A stretch of 38,337 nucleotides of DNA from Actinomycetes bacterium (GTDB taxonomy: Bacteria; Actinomycetota; Actinomycetes; Actinomycetales; Microbacteriaceae). A program made the position numbers and the translations under genes. A model generated the notes under the pieces. That model saw only the letters and a list, made by a program, of their open reading frames with translations, did not search any database and was not told the DNA's origin. The DNA lies in assembly GCA_029777095.1 (NCBI GenBank), contig JAKOTS010000041.1, positions 1 to 38,337 on the forward strand, given 5' to 3'. Of this stretch, positions 31,517 to 38,337 are shown in pieces (within the stretch, counting starts at the first letter, position 1; each line of letters opens with the position of its first letter).

Positions 31517-34453
31517 CTAGAAGTACTCGCGCACATAGCCCAGTGCCTTCTCGTACACGTCGTTGTCGCGGATCTTGAACTGCACGTAGAGCGTCTGCCG
31601 CAACGCCTTCCGCACCTCCTGATCGCCGGCGATGGTTGACTGCCAGCCGTCGAACCGCACGGCCCGAACGACCTCGTCGACCCGGTCGACGACATTCGAG
31701 ACGATGATCGGCGTCTCGTCGCCCTTCAGCGCCTCGAACAGCTCGGTGAGCGCAGCTTTCCCTCGCTCCTCACGCGGGATCTCCTTCTCGGCCTTCTCGG
31801 CAGCGACCGTGTCCTTCGCAAGTTCAAGCAGATCGCGGAGGAAGTCGAGGCTGGACTGCTGGATGTCTGCGTACTTCTCGCGGAGGGCGTTGAGGCGCTG
31901 TCCGAGTTCGATGAAGACCGGGTTGTTGAGGTGCCGGGCGATACGTGCAGTGATCTGCTTCTCGATCTCCTCGGTGGAGACGTCCTTGCGCTTGCCTGTC
32001 ATGAGGTCTTCGATGGTCTGCGCATCGAGGACGATCGTCTCGTCGCCTTGCGGGATCTCGACGTGCACGCTCTCGTTGATCAGCTCGATGGTCTTTGCGC
32101 CGAGCGCGTGCCACACGAGGCGGCCGGTGATGTCGGCCGGCCGCACGGACTCGTAGACATCCGTGAGCCACTTGTAGTCGTCGCGGAAGTCCTTGAGCAT
32201 CGGGTCGGGGCTGAGAGCCTCCCACAGCTGCGAGACGACGCTGTACGCGAGCCCGAATGCATCCTTGGCCCCGTCGTCCGCGATCGCGGTCTGCGCCTGA
32301 ATCAGCCCCTCGTAGCCGCCGATCGACCGATCGACACCCGGGAAGAACGACAACGCTGCGGCCATTGCCGGCGCGAGTTCAGCTTTGAGCTCCTCGATGT
32401 TCGAGATCACACGCTGGACGGCGGCTTCGTCGAAGGCGAGCGACTTGGCGACGTCGTCGAAGATGCCGAGGTAGTCGACGATCAGTCCGTGTGTCTTGCT
32501 CGGCGGGTACACCCGATTGGTGCGGGTGATCGCCTGAAGGAGTGTGTGCTCCTTGAGCGGCTTGTCGAGATACTGCGTCTGCAGGATCGGCGCATCGAAC
32601 CCGGTGAGCAGCTTCGCTGTCACAATGATGATCTTCAGTGGGTCCGCCGGGTCGTTGAACCGGGCGACGACCTGCTCAAGCTCGTCAGCTCCCGGTGTCC
32701 ACTGCGCCCATGACGCGGGGTCGGTGCGCGCCTTCGACATGACGATGGTGGATGCTTCGGGCGGCAGCATCGTGTCGAGCGCTTCCTTATACGCGACACA
32801 GGATGCCTTGTCGTAGGCCACCAGTTGCGCCTTGAACCCCTCCGGCTCGACCTTCTCCGTGAAGTGCGTGACCACGTCATCGGCAATCTGTCGGATGCGC
32901 TCGGGCGCCTTGATCAGGACTTCGATGGAAGCTGCCTTCTTCGACAGCGTGATCTTTTCGGCCTCGGTCAGGTTGCGCTCCGCGGCGAGTTCCTCGAACG
33001 CGGCGTCGATCTTCTCCTGGTCGAGGTGGATCTCCGACAAACGCGGCTCGAAGTGCAACGGCAGGGTCGCGCCGTCGCGGATCGAGTCCTGGAACGAGTA
33101 CCGCGACAGGTATCCACCCTCGTCCTCGGCAGACCCGAACCACATGAACGTGTTGTGGTCGCGCTTGTTGATCGGCGTGCCCGTGAGGCCGAACAGGAAC
33201 GCGTTCGGGAGCGCCTCGCGCATCCGCTGCCCGTAGTCGCCCTCTTGCGAGCGGTGGGCTTCGTCGACCATCGCGATGATGTTGTGCCGGTCGTCGAGGA
33301 CGCCGTCGATCTCACCGAACTTGTGGATCGTCGTGATGATGATCTTCCGCGCACCCTGGGTGAGGAGGGTCTGCAGTTCCCTGCGCGAGTCGGTCGAGAC
33401 CAGGCCGGGGACATCGGATGCATTGAACGTGCCGGTGATCTGCGTGTCGAGATCGATCCGATCGACCACGATCAGAATCGTCGGATTCGTCAGCTCGGCC
33501 ATCGCACGTAGCTTGAGGGCAGAGAACACCATCAGCAGCGACTTGCCCGAGCCCTGGAAGTGCCAGATGAGACCCTGCTTGATCCGTCCGTGCAGAACGC
33601 GCTCCACGATGAGGTTCGTCGCCTGGAATTGCTGGTACCGCGCAATCACCTTGATCTTGCGGTGCTTCGCGTCGGTCGCGAACACCGTGAAGAATCGCAG
33701 GAAGTCGAGAACGGATGCCGGTGCCAGCACGCCGTTCACGGCGTCCTTCACGACCTCGAGACCGACCTTCGCCGGCGCGTCGGGATCGGCTTCTTCCTCG
33801 CGCCACGGGCCCCAGAGCTCGACGGGCATCCCAACGGAGCCGTAGCGGAAGTCCTTGCCCTCGGTCGCGAACGACAGCACGTTCGGTACGAAGAACTGCG
33901 GGACGCTTGCCTCGTAGTCGTCGTGGATCTGCGCGGCGGCGTCGATCCACGTGTAGGCAGCGCGGATCGGTGTCTTCGCCTCGCCGACGACGAGCGGGAA
34001 GCCGTTGCACCACAGCACCACGTCGAACCTCTTGCCTAGCCGCCCCATCTGGAACGTCACCTCGGTCGACACGATCCACTGGTTTGACGAGTCATCGTCC
34101 GGGTGGTCGAAGTCGATGAGGCGCACCGTGGTGTGCTCGCCGTGTGGACCGAACGGCATCGACTTCTGGCCCGTAAGCCACAACATGAACTCTTCGTTCG
34201 CGACCACCGGATGTGCGCTGTTGCGCGCCGAGATCAGGATCGCCCGCAGCACATGGATGACCTCATCAGCCTTGCGCGGATCAGCCGCGATCTCGGGATT
34301 CAGCCGGATCAGCGCGGCAGCGACGAGCCCTTCGAGCAACACTTCATCGGCGCGGCGCGGAAGCTGGCTTCCCGGCAGGAATTGCACGTCCGGAGACGTG
34401 ATCAGATCGCGGACGAAGTCGCGGACCGTGTTCGCTTCGTTGAACTGCGCCAT
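31517..34453 (-). CDS. hsdR: Type I restriction enzyme, motor/nuclease subunit R
   Basis: The 978 residues make the restriction and translocation subunit. The N-terminal PD-(D/E)xK nuclease shows FDVVLWCNGFPLVVGEAKTP near residue 145. The SF2 translocase shows Walker A FQGSGKSLL near 300, motif II VDEAHRSQEGDYG near 397, LTGTPI near 423, then KLLTGFDAPILQTQYLDKPL and LLQAITRTNRVYPP in the second lobe, followed by a helical C-terminal domain. It cuts unmodified DNA far from the target after ATP-driven translocation. The start ATG overlaps the hsdS stop by one base (TGATG), and GGAGG inside the end of hsdS is its ribosome binding site. A longer in-frame start at 34771 would add 106 residues read out of frame through hsdS and is rejected. 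Confidence 0.95.
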   Translation of the reverse strand: MAQFNEANTVRDFVRDLITSPDVQFLPGSQLPRRADEVLLEGLVAAALIRLNPEIAADPRKADEVIHVLRAILISARNSAHPVVANEEFMLWLTGQKSMPFGPHGEHTTVRLIDFDHPDDDSSNQWIVSTEVTFQMGRLGKRFDVVLWCNGFPLVVGEAKTPIRAAYTWIDAAAQIHDDYEASVPQFFVPNVLSFATEGKDFRYGSVGMPVELWGPWREEEADPDAPAKVGLEVVKDAVNGVLAPASVLDFLRFFTVFATDAKHRKIKVIARYQQFQATNLIVERVLHGRIKQGLIWHFQGSGKSLLMVFSALKLRAMAELTNPTILIVVDRIDLDTQITGTFNASDVPGLVSTDSRRELQTLLTQGARKIIITTIHKFGEIDGVLDDRHNIIAMVDEAHRSQEGDYGQRMREALPNAFLFGLTGTPINKRDHNTFMWFGSAEDEGGYLSRYSFQDSIRDGATLPLHFEPRLSEIHLDQEKIDAAFEELAAERNLTEAEKITLSKKAASIEVLIKAPERIRQIADDVVTHFTEKVEPEGFKAQLVAYDKASCVAYKEALDTMLPPEASTIVMSKARTDPASWAQWTPGADELEQVVARFNDPADPLKIIIVTAKLLTGFDAPILQTQYLDKPLKEHTLLQAITRTNRVYPPSKTHGLIVDYLGIFDDVAKSLAFDEAAVQRVISNIEELKAELAPAMAAALSFFPGVDRSIGGYEGLIQAQTAIADDGAKDAFGLAYSVVSQLWEALSPDPMLKDFRDDYKWLTDVYESVRPADITGRLVWHALGAKTIELINESVHVEIPQGDETIVLDAQTIEDLMTGKRKDVSTEEIEKQITARIARHLNNPVFIELGQRLNALREKYADIQQSSLDFLRDLLELAKDTVAAEKAEKEIPREERGKAALTELFEALKGDETPIIVSNVVDRVDEVVRAVRFDGWQSTIAGDQEVRKALRQTLYVQFKIRDNDVYEKALGYVREYF

Positions 34454-35643
34454 CAGTTGCCTCCGAATATTGTCGAAGAGAGCGTTCTGAGCACGGCTCT
34501 CAGGCGATTCGCCTCGGCCTGGGTTGCTTCGATGCTGCGATCGAAGGTGCGCGCCTCGGCCAAGAGTTCTGTTTGCGCCTCCAGTGGCGGTACGACGAGG
34601 CGATGCGACTTGATGTCCTTGCCGTTGATCTTCCAGATCCCGTTGGTCGATTTCGCGTTCTCGAGGAGCGCCGTGTGGGCATGAGCACTGTTCCACTGTT
34701 CTGCTGCGAACTGCGGGAGCATTCGTGCAGCGTTGAAACGGAGCCGGATGAGTAGGTCGGGATAGATGCACCCGGTGGGTAGACCGCCGACAACCAAGCC
34801 GCCCCGACCCGTGAGTTGCCGATTGCCGTTCCCTCGAACGATCAGAAAGTCATCTTCTTGGAGCAAGAATCCGTCTACGCTTGCCGGTTCGACATCGATG
34901 AACTTGACTGAGTCGCCACCCTTGACCAGCCCTCCACGAACGGCGCTAATGCTTAGTGTCGGGACGCCACGTTTCTGGTCGTTTGCGGGGGCGGACTTGC
35001 CGTTGGTCGGTCCTGCCTCGACCAGAGAGGCGACCGAATCGCTACTCCAGCCGGATTGCTCCACGCCGGCAGCGAGGCGGTCGGTGAACACCGCGGACTT
35101 GGTTGCTCTGAGCGACTCTGCAGTGTCCGCGGCCGCGAGTCTGTGACGTTCGATTGCCCACAGTAGGTCGGCAATGCGCTTCTGCTCGTCGAGCGGCGGA
35201 AGTACAAACTCCTGGCTCTTGAGATCACGCCAGTTCACGGTAGGTGACAGGGACCCCACCGAGATCTCGATGGCGCGGTCGAGGAAGTAGTCGCTAGACA
35301 GGAAGACAGGGAGGAATGCGGGATCGATGAACCCGGGTCGCGCACGCAATACAAGCGCATGTGCAGAGCAGATGCCTTCGAACTCCGCCAGAGCGACCTT
35401 CTTCTGGTAGGCGCGACGTCTGCCGAAGATGACATCGCCAGATCGGAACCGCAGCTTCTGTGCTTCGACTATGTCGGGGCTGTCCCACCGCCGGACCGTC
35501 ATGATCACGGGGTCGAGGTGCTCGAGACCCACGTACCGATCGACTCCCGCAGCCGAGGGGTCGTCGACTCGGTCGGTGATGCTGTCGATGACATCGCCGA
35601 AAGCGACTCTCTGCCAGGTGGACTTGTCGAGGACGAGGTTCAC
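34453..35643 (-). CDS. hsdS: Type I restriction-modification specificity subunit S
   Basis: A 396-residue subunit that picks the two-part DNA target and holds the M subunits. It has two target recognition domains, about 8-165 and 200-350, each followed by a conserved helical spacer: VLPPLDEQKRIADLLWAIER after the first and VVPPLEAQTELLAEARTFDR after the second. TRD1 includes YVGLEHLDP and GDVIFGRRRAYQKK, TRD2 includes VPTLSISAVRGG and DFLIVRGNGN. Both halves are complete, so this is not a half-S subunit. The GTG at 35643 overlaps the hsdM2 stop by four bases. The target sequence cannot be read from the protein. Confidence 0.94.
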   Translation of the reverse strand: MNLVLDKSTWQRVAFGDVIDSITDRVDDPSAAGVDRYVGLEHLDPVIMTVRRWDSPDIVEAQKLRFRSGDVIFGRRRAYQKKVALAEFEGICSAHALVLRARPGFIDPAFLPVFLSSDYFLDRAIEISVGSLSPTVNWRDLKSQEFVLPPLDEQKRIADLLWAIERHRLAAADTAESLRATKSAVFTDRLAAGVEQSGWSSDSVASLVEAGPTNGKSAPANDQKRGVPTLSISAVRGGLVKGGDSVKFIDVEPASVDGFLLQEDDFLIVRGNGNRQLTGRGGLVVGGLPTGCIYPDLLIRLRFNAARMLPQFAAEQWNSAHAHTALLENAKSTNGIWKINGKDIKSHRLVVPPLEAQTELLAEARTFDRSIEATQAEANRLRAVLRTLSSTIFGGN

Positions 35644-37133
35644 GCGTTCACCGCCGCACGAAGCACCGCGAGCACATCTGAGATCGCGTGCTCCGAGGTT
35701 TCCGCCGCCTGCCGCCAGCTCGTGAGTGCGTCGGCCACGTCTATCTGCTCTGCCGCGTCTGCGGCTTTCGCGCCGGCGACGTACAACGGGATCGCGAGAC
35801 TGGAGCCCTTGTCGGCGATCTCGCCGAGCGTGGCGACCGCCGCGAACTGCGGAACGTCGGCAAAGCCTCGGTACGCGTCGAGGATTCTCGTCTGGTGTGT
35901 ATCGCGCAGGAACGACTGCGCCTGCTCGCGCGCGACCTCATTGACAGCATTTATGAACAGCACCTTGCCGCGATGCTCGGCGGGCTTGGCCGCGCGGAGA
36001 GTGATGACGACGGCCTCCATCGGCGAGTTGTAGAAGAGTCCTGCGCCGAGCCCAAGCACGCATTCCACGAGGTCGGACTTGACGAGCGCCTCGCGGAGCG
36101 CAGTCTCTTCGCGCCGGAACAGCACGCCGTGCGGGAAGAGGATCGCGGCGCGCCCGGTTTCGGGTTCGAGGCTCTTCGCGATGTGTTGGAAGAACGCGTA
36201 GTCGGCGCGGCCTTGCGGCGGCACGCCCCACAGGTTGCGTCCGTACGGGTCTTTCGCGAAGGCATCCCGATTCCAGGACTTGATTGAGTACGGCGGGTTG
36301 GCCAGCACGACGTCGAACGTACGCAACCCACCCTTGCCGTTGAGGAACGCGGGCCTTGCGAGGGTGTCGCCGTGCGCGATCTGGCCGTCGGCGATGCCGT
36401 GCAGGAAGAGGTTCATGCGGGCGATGGCCGAGGTTCCATAGTTGAGTTCCTGGCCGTACAGCTTGAGGTTGCGCCACTCCTTGCCCTGGCGCTTCACCTC
36501 GGCGGCCGTCGAGATGAGCATTCCGCCGGTGCCGCACGTGGGGTCGTAGACCGACTCGCCTGGCTGCGGCTCGAGCATCAGGGTCATCAGGTGCACGAGG
36601 GTGCGGTTCGTGTAGAACTCCTGCGCGGTGTGGCCAGAGTCGTCGGCGAACTTCTTGATGAGGTATTCGTACCCGTTGCCGAGTTCGTCCTCGGGCAGGT
36701 TCGCGATCGACAGCGTCTGCGTCGAGAAGTGCTCGATCAGGTCGGAGAGCGTCGAGTCCGGCAGCAGGTTCTTGTTGCCCCAATCCCCATCGCCGAACAC
36801 CCCGGGCAGCGTGTCTGGGTTGGCGGACTCGATCGCCCGCATGGCCCGCAGCACGGTCGCGCCGAGGTTCTCGGTCACGGCGCGAACGTCGCGCCAGTGG
36901 CATCCGTTCGGAATCGCGAAGCGGTGATTTTCTGGCAGGTCGGCAAGTTCTTCGTCGCCGTAGGTGTCGAGCGCCGCCGCGTGCTCTTCGTCGTAGACAT
37001 CCGAGATGCGCTTGAGGAACACCAGCGGGAAGATGTACTGCTTGTAGTCACCGGCGTCGATGAGCCCGCGCAGAATGACGGCGGCGCCCCACAGGTAGTT
37101 CTCCAGCTCACGCTGGCTGATCTGGCCGGTCAC
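35640..37133 (-). CDS. hsdM: Type I restriction-modification N6-adenine methyltransferase subunit M (second copy)
   Basis: A 497-residue gamma-class N6-adenine DNA methyltransferase. The N-terminal HsdM domain runs TGQISQRELENYLWGAAVIL to FKL-like LVFLKRISDVYDEE; the SAM-binding motif I region is VYDPTCGTGGMLISTA near residue 196; the catalytic motif IV is NPPY (VLANPPYSIKSW) near 278. The C-terminal region with IPLYVAGAK and a helical tail would contact HsdS. Length is normal and all motifs are intact. The GTG at 37133 overlaps the stop of the first hsdM by four bases (GTGA); a GTG at 37148 is an alternative adding five residues. Confidence 0.94.
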   Translation of the reverse strand: MTGQISQRELENYLWGAAVILRGLIDAGDYKQYIFPLVFLKRISDVYDEEHAAALDTYGDEELADLPENHRFAIPNGCHWRDVRAVTENLGATVLRAMRAIESANPDTLPGVFGDGDWGNKNLLPDSTLSDLIEHFSTQTLSIANLPEDELGNGYEYLIKKFADDSGHTAQEFYTNRTLVHLMTLMLEPQPGESVYDPTCGTGGMLISTAAEVKRQGKEWRNLKLYGQELNYGTSAIARMNLFLHGIADGQIAHGDTLARPAFLNGKGGLRTFDVVLANPPYSIKSWNRDAFAKDPYGRNLWGVPPQGRADYAFFQHIAKSLEPETGRAAILFPHGVLFRREETALREALVKSDLVECVLGLGAGLFYNSPMEAVVITLRAAKPAEHRGKVLFINAVNEVAREQAQSFLRDTHQTRILDAYRGFADVPQFAAVATLGEIADKGSSLAIPLYVAGAKAADAAEQIDVADALTSWRQAAETSEHAISDVLAVLRAAVNA

Positions 37134-38337
37134 GCGCTCAACCCCCACTTCGCGAGTTCCGCCTCCAGGGCGGCTCGTGTCTCCTGCGTGCGCGCGTGCG
37201 CGGCTTCGAGGTTCGCCAGGGCGTCGGCGAGAGTGATCTTCTCGCCGGTGTCAGCGGGTGCGACGTAGAGCGGGATGTTGAGGTTGAACTCGTTGCCCTC
37301 GATCTCGGCCAGGTCGGCGACGTAGGCACGCCCTTCGATGTCTGCGAACCCACGGTAGGCGTCGAACAGCGCCTTCGCGTGCTCTGGTTCGAGGGTGTTC
37401 TGGTTGCGGCCCTTCTTCATCAGGTCTTCGCCGTTGATGAACAGAACCTTGTCCTGTTGGTCGACCGGACGCTGATGACGCAGGATCAGCACACAGGCTG
37501 CGAGGCCCGTGCCGTAGAAGAGATTCGGGGCGAGTCCAATCACGGCTTCGACCTTCTTCGCCTGGAGGATATGGGTGCGGATCCGTGCCTCGGCCCCTTG
37601 GCGGAAGAGCGCGCCCTGCGGTAACACGACCGCTACCCGACCCGTGTTCGGATCGGCCGACGTGAGCATGTGCTGCACCCACGCCCAATCCGCGTAGCCC
37701 TTCGGCGGGACTCCGCCGAGTTGGTTCCGGCCCCACGGGTCGGACGTCCACTCGACGTCACCCCACGCCTTGAGCGAGAACGGCGGGTTGGCTACGACAT
37801 TGTCGAATCGCGCGAGCCGGTTGCCGGTGTAGAACGCGGGATTACGCAGGGTGTCTTCTCGGACGACCTTGAAGTCCTCAACGCCGTGAAGGAGCAGGTT
37901 CATGCGCGCGATCGCGGAGGTGGCGAGCACCTTCTCCTGACCATGGAGCTTTCCCCACAGTGTCTTCGGGCTGCCGCCGGCATCCTTCACGTGCTCGATG
38001 ACCTCGATCAGCATGCCGCCCGTCCCGCATGCGGGATCGTAAACGCTCTCGCCTTCCTGCGGATCGAGGATGTTCACGAGCAGGCGCACGACTGAGCGCG
38101 GGGTGTAGTACTCGCCGGCCTTCTTGTTCGACTGGTCGGCGAATCGCTTGATGAGGTACTCGTACGCGTTGCCGAAGACATCCGGTGCGACATTCGCGTT
38201 GCTGAGCGTCTTGGTGGAGAAGTGCTCGATAAGGTCTGCGAGTTTGCGGTCGGGCAGCTTGTCCTTGTTGGTCCAGTTCGCGTTGCCGAAGATGCCGTAG
38301 AGCGTCTCGGGGTTCGCCTTCTCGATCTCGCGGAATG
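37130..38337 (-). CDS. hsdM: Type I restriction-modification N6-adenine methyltransferase subunit M (first copy), 5' end outside window
   Basis: 401 residues are visible, beginning FREIEKANPETLYGIFGNAN, so roughly the first 100 residues are missing. Motif I is VYDPACGTGGMLIEVIEHV, motif IV is NPPF (VVANPPFSLKAW), followed by DPWGRNQLGGVPPKGYADWA and the C-terminal IPLYVAPADTGEKITLADAL plus a helical tail. It is clearly homologous to the next gene across its whole visible length but far from identical (for example NPPF against NPPY; LTRKLADLIEHFST-type helices differ at many positions), so it is a diverged paralogue and not a recent duplication. The frame is open to the window edge. Confidence 0.93.
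   Translation of the reverse strand, partial: FREIEKANPETLYGIFGNANWTNKDKLPDRKLADLIEHFSTKTLSNANVAPDVFGNAYEYLIKRFADQSNKKAGEYYTPRSVVRLLVNILDPQEGESVYDPACGTGGMLIEVIEHVKDAGGSPKTLWGKLHGQEKVLATSAIARMNLLLHGVEDFKVVREDTLRNPAFYTGNRLARFDNVVANPPFSLKAWGDVEWTSDPWGRNQLGGVPPKGYADWAWVQHMLTSADPNTGRVAVVLPQGALFRQGAEARIRTHILQAKKVEAVIGLAPNLFYGTGLAACVLILRHQRPVDQQDKVLFINGEDLMKKGRNQNTLEPEHAKALFDAYRGFADIEGRAYVADLAEIEGNEFNLNIPLYVAPADTGEKITLADALANLEAAHARTQETRAALEAELAKWGLSA

Noticed and set aside
34454..34771. 106-residue N-terminal extension of HsdR from an upstream in-frame ATG
   Set aside because: The extension is read in another frame through the 3' part of hsdS, has no HsdR-like sequence, and the ATG at 34453 overlaps the hsdS stop with GGAGG before it.
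30482..38337. Prophage or plasmid origin for the accessory region
   Set aside because: No integrase, structural, replication or partition gene and no tRNA end was found in the visible part; only the possible transposon-like repeats support mobility.
1..38337. CRISPR arrays, tRNA and rRNA genes
   Set aside because: No regularly spaced direct repeats of 25-40 bp and no cloverleaf with a T-loop GTTCGA-type core in the intergenic stretches were seen by eye.

Overview
The window looks like a chromosomal segment of a high-G+C actinomycete, most likely family Microbacteriaceae (Actinomycetota). This rests on strong G/C at third codon positions, the gene order nusA-ylxR-infB-rbfA ... truB-ribF, a paired PiT transporter and small membrane protein, and many leaderless genes whose GTG or ATG start lies 6-8 nt after a TANNNT -10 box. 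Genus is not assigned. Function calls come from reading the translations; no database search was run.

Regions. (1) 1-3462: the 5' end of pcp and an RNB-family ribonuclease on the minus strand, divergent from proS. (2) 3475-9369: a LOG-family protein, then the translation/transcription cluster nusA, ylxR, infB, rbfA; rimP is not in its usual place before nusA. (3) 9415-13753: mutY on the minus strand, divergent from an overlapping run of a decayed uridine-kinase-like gene, truB, two membrane proteins and ribF. (4) 13804-18415: a deoxyribose-phosphate catabolic operon with a SorC/DeoR-type regulator, deoC, an active-site-complete aldehyde dehydrogenase and a half-length homologue without the catalytic part. 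(5) 18469-30481: housekeeping and metabolic genes: glycerophosphodiester phosphodiesterase, lipoprotein, a candidate ~75-nt structured RNA, SNF2-type helicase, pfkA, an S9 oligopeptidase, PiT phosphate transporter with a small partner, metallophosphoesterase and aspartase. (6) 30482-38337: an accessory defence island. An abortive-infection (Abi_C type) gene faces a minus-strand type I restriction-modification operon in the order hsdM1-hsdM2-hsdS-hsdR. Every junction overlaps by 1-4 nt. hsdM1 runs off the right edge.

How the parts work together. Region 2 supplies translation initiation and 30S maturation factors. In region 4, DeoC splits deoxyribose-5-phosphate into acetaldehyde and glyceraldehyde-3-phosphate, and the dehydrogenase probably removes the aldehyde; a perfect 14-bp palindrome upstream is the likely operator. 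Region 6 joins DNA restriction to a probable cell-sacrifice gene. Its left border abuts the 3' end of aspA and carries TGTCCA repeats that may be a mobile-element scar.

Most notable points: two different hsdM genes in one type I operon with a single hsdS and hsdR; the promoter-hairpin-terminator unit at 20265-20374; a five-fold 9-bp repeat replacing the P-loop of a kinase relative; recurrent leaderless promoters; a hairpin over the infB ribosome binding site; and an apparent excess of GGATGCC/GGCATCC on both strands.
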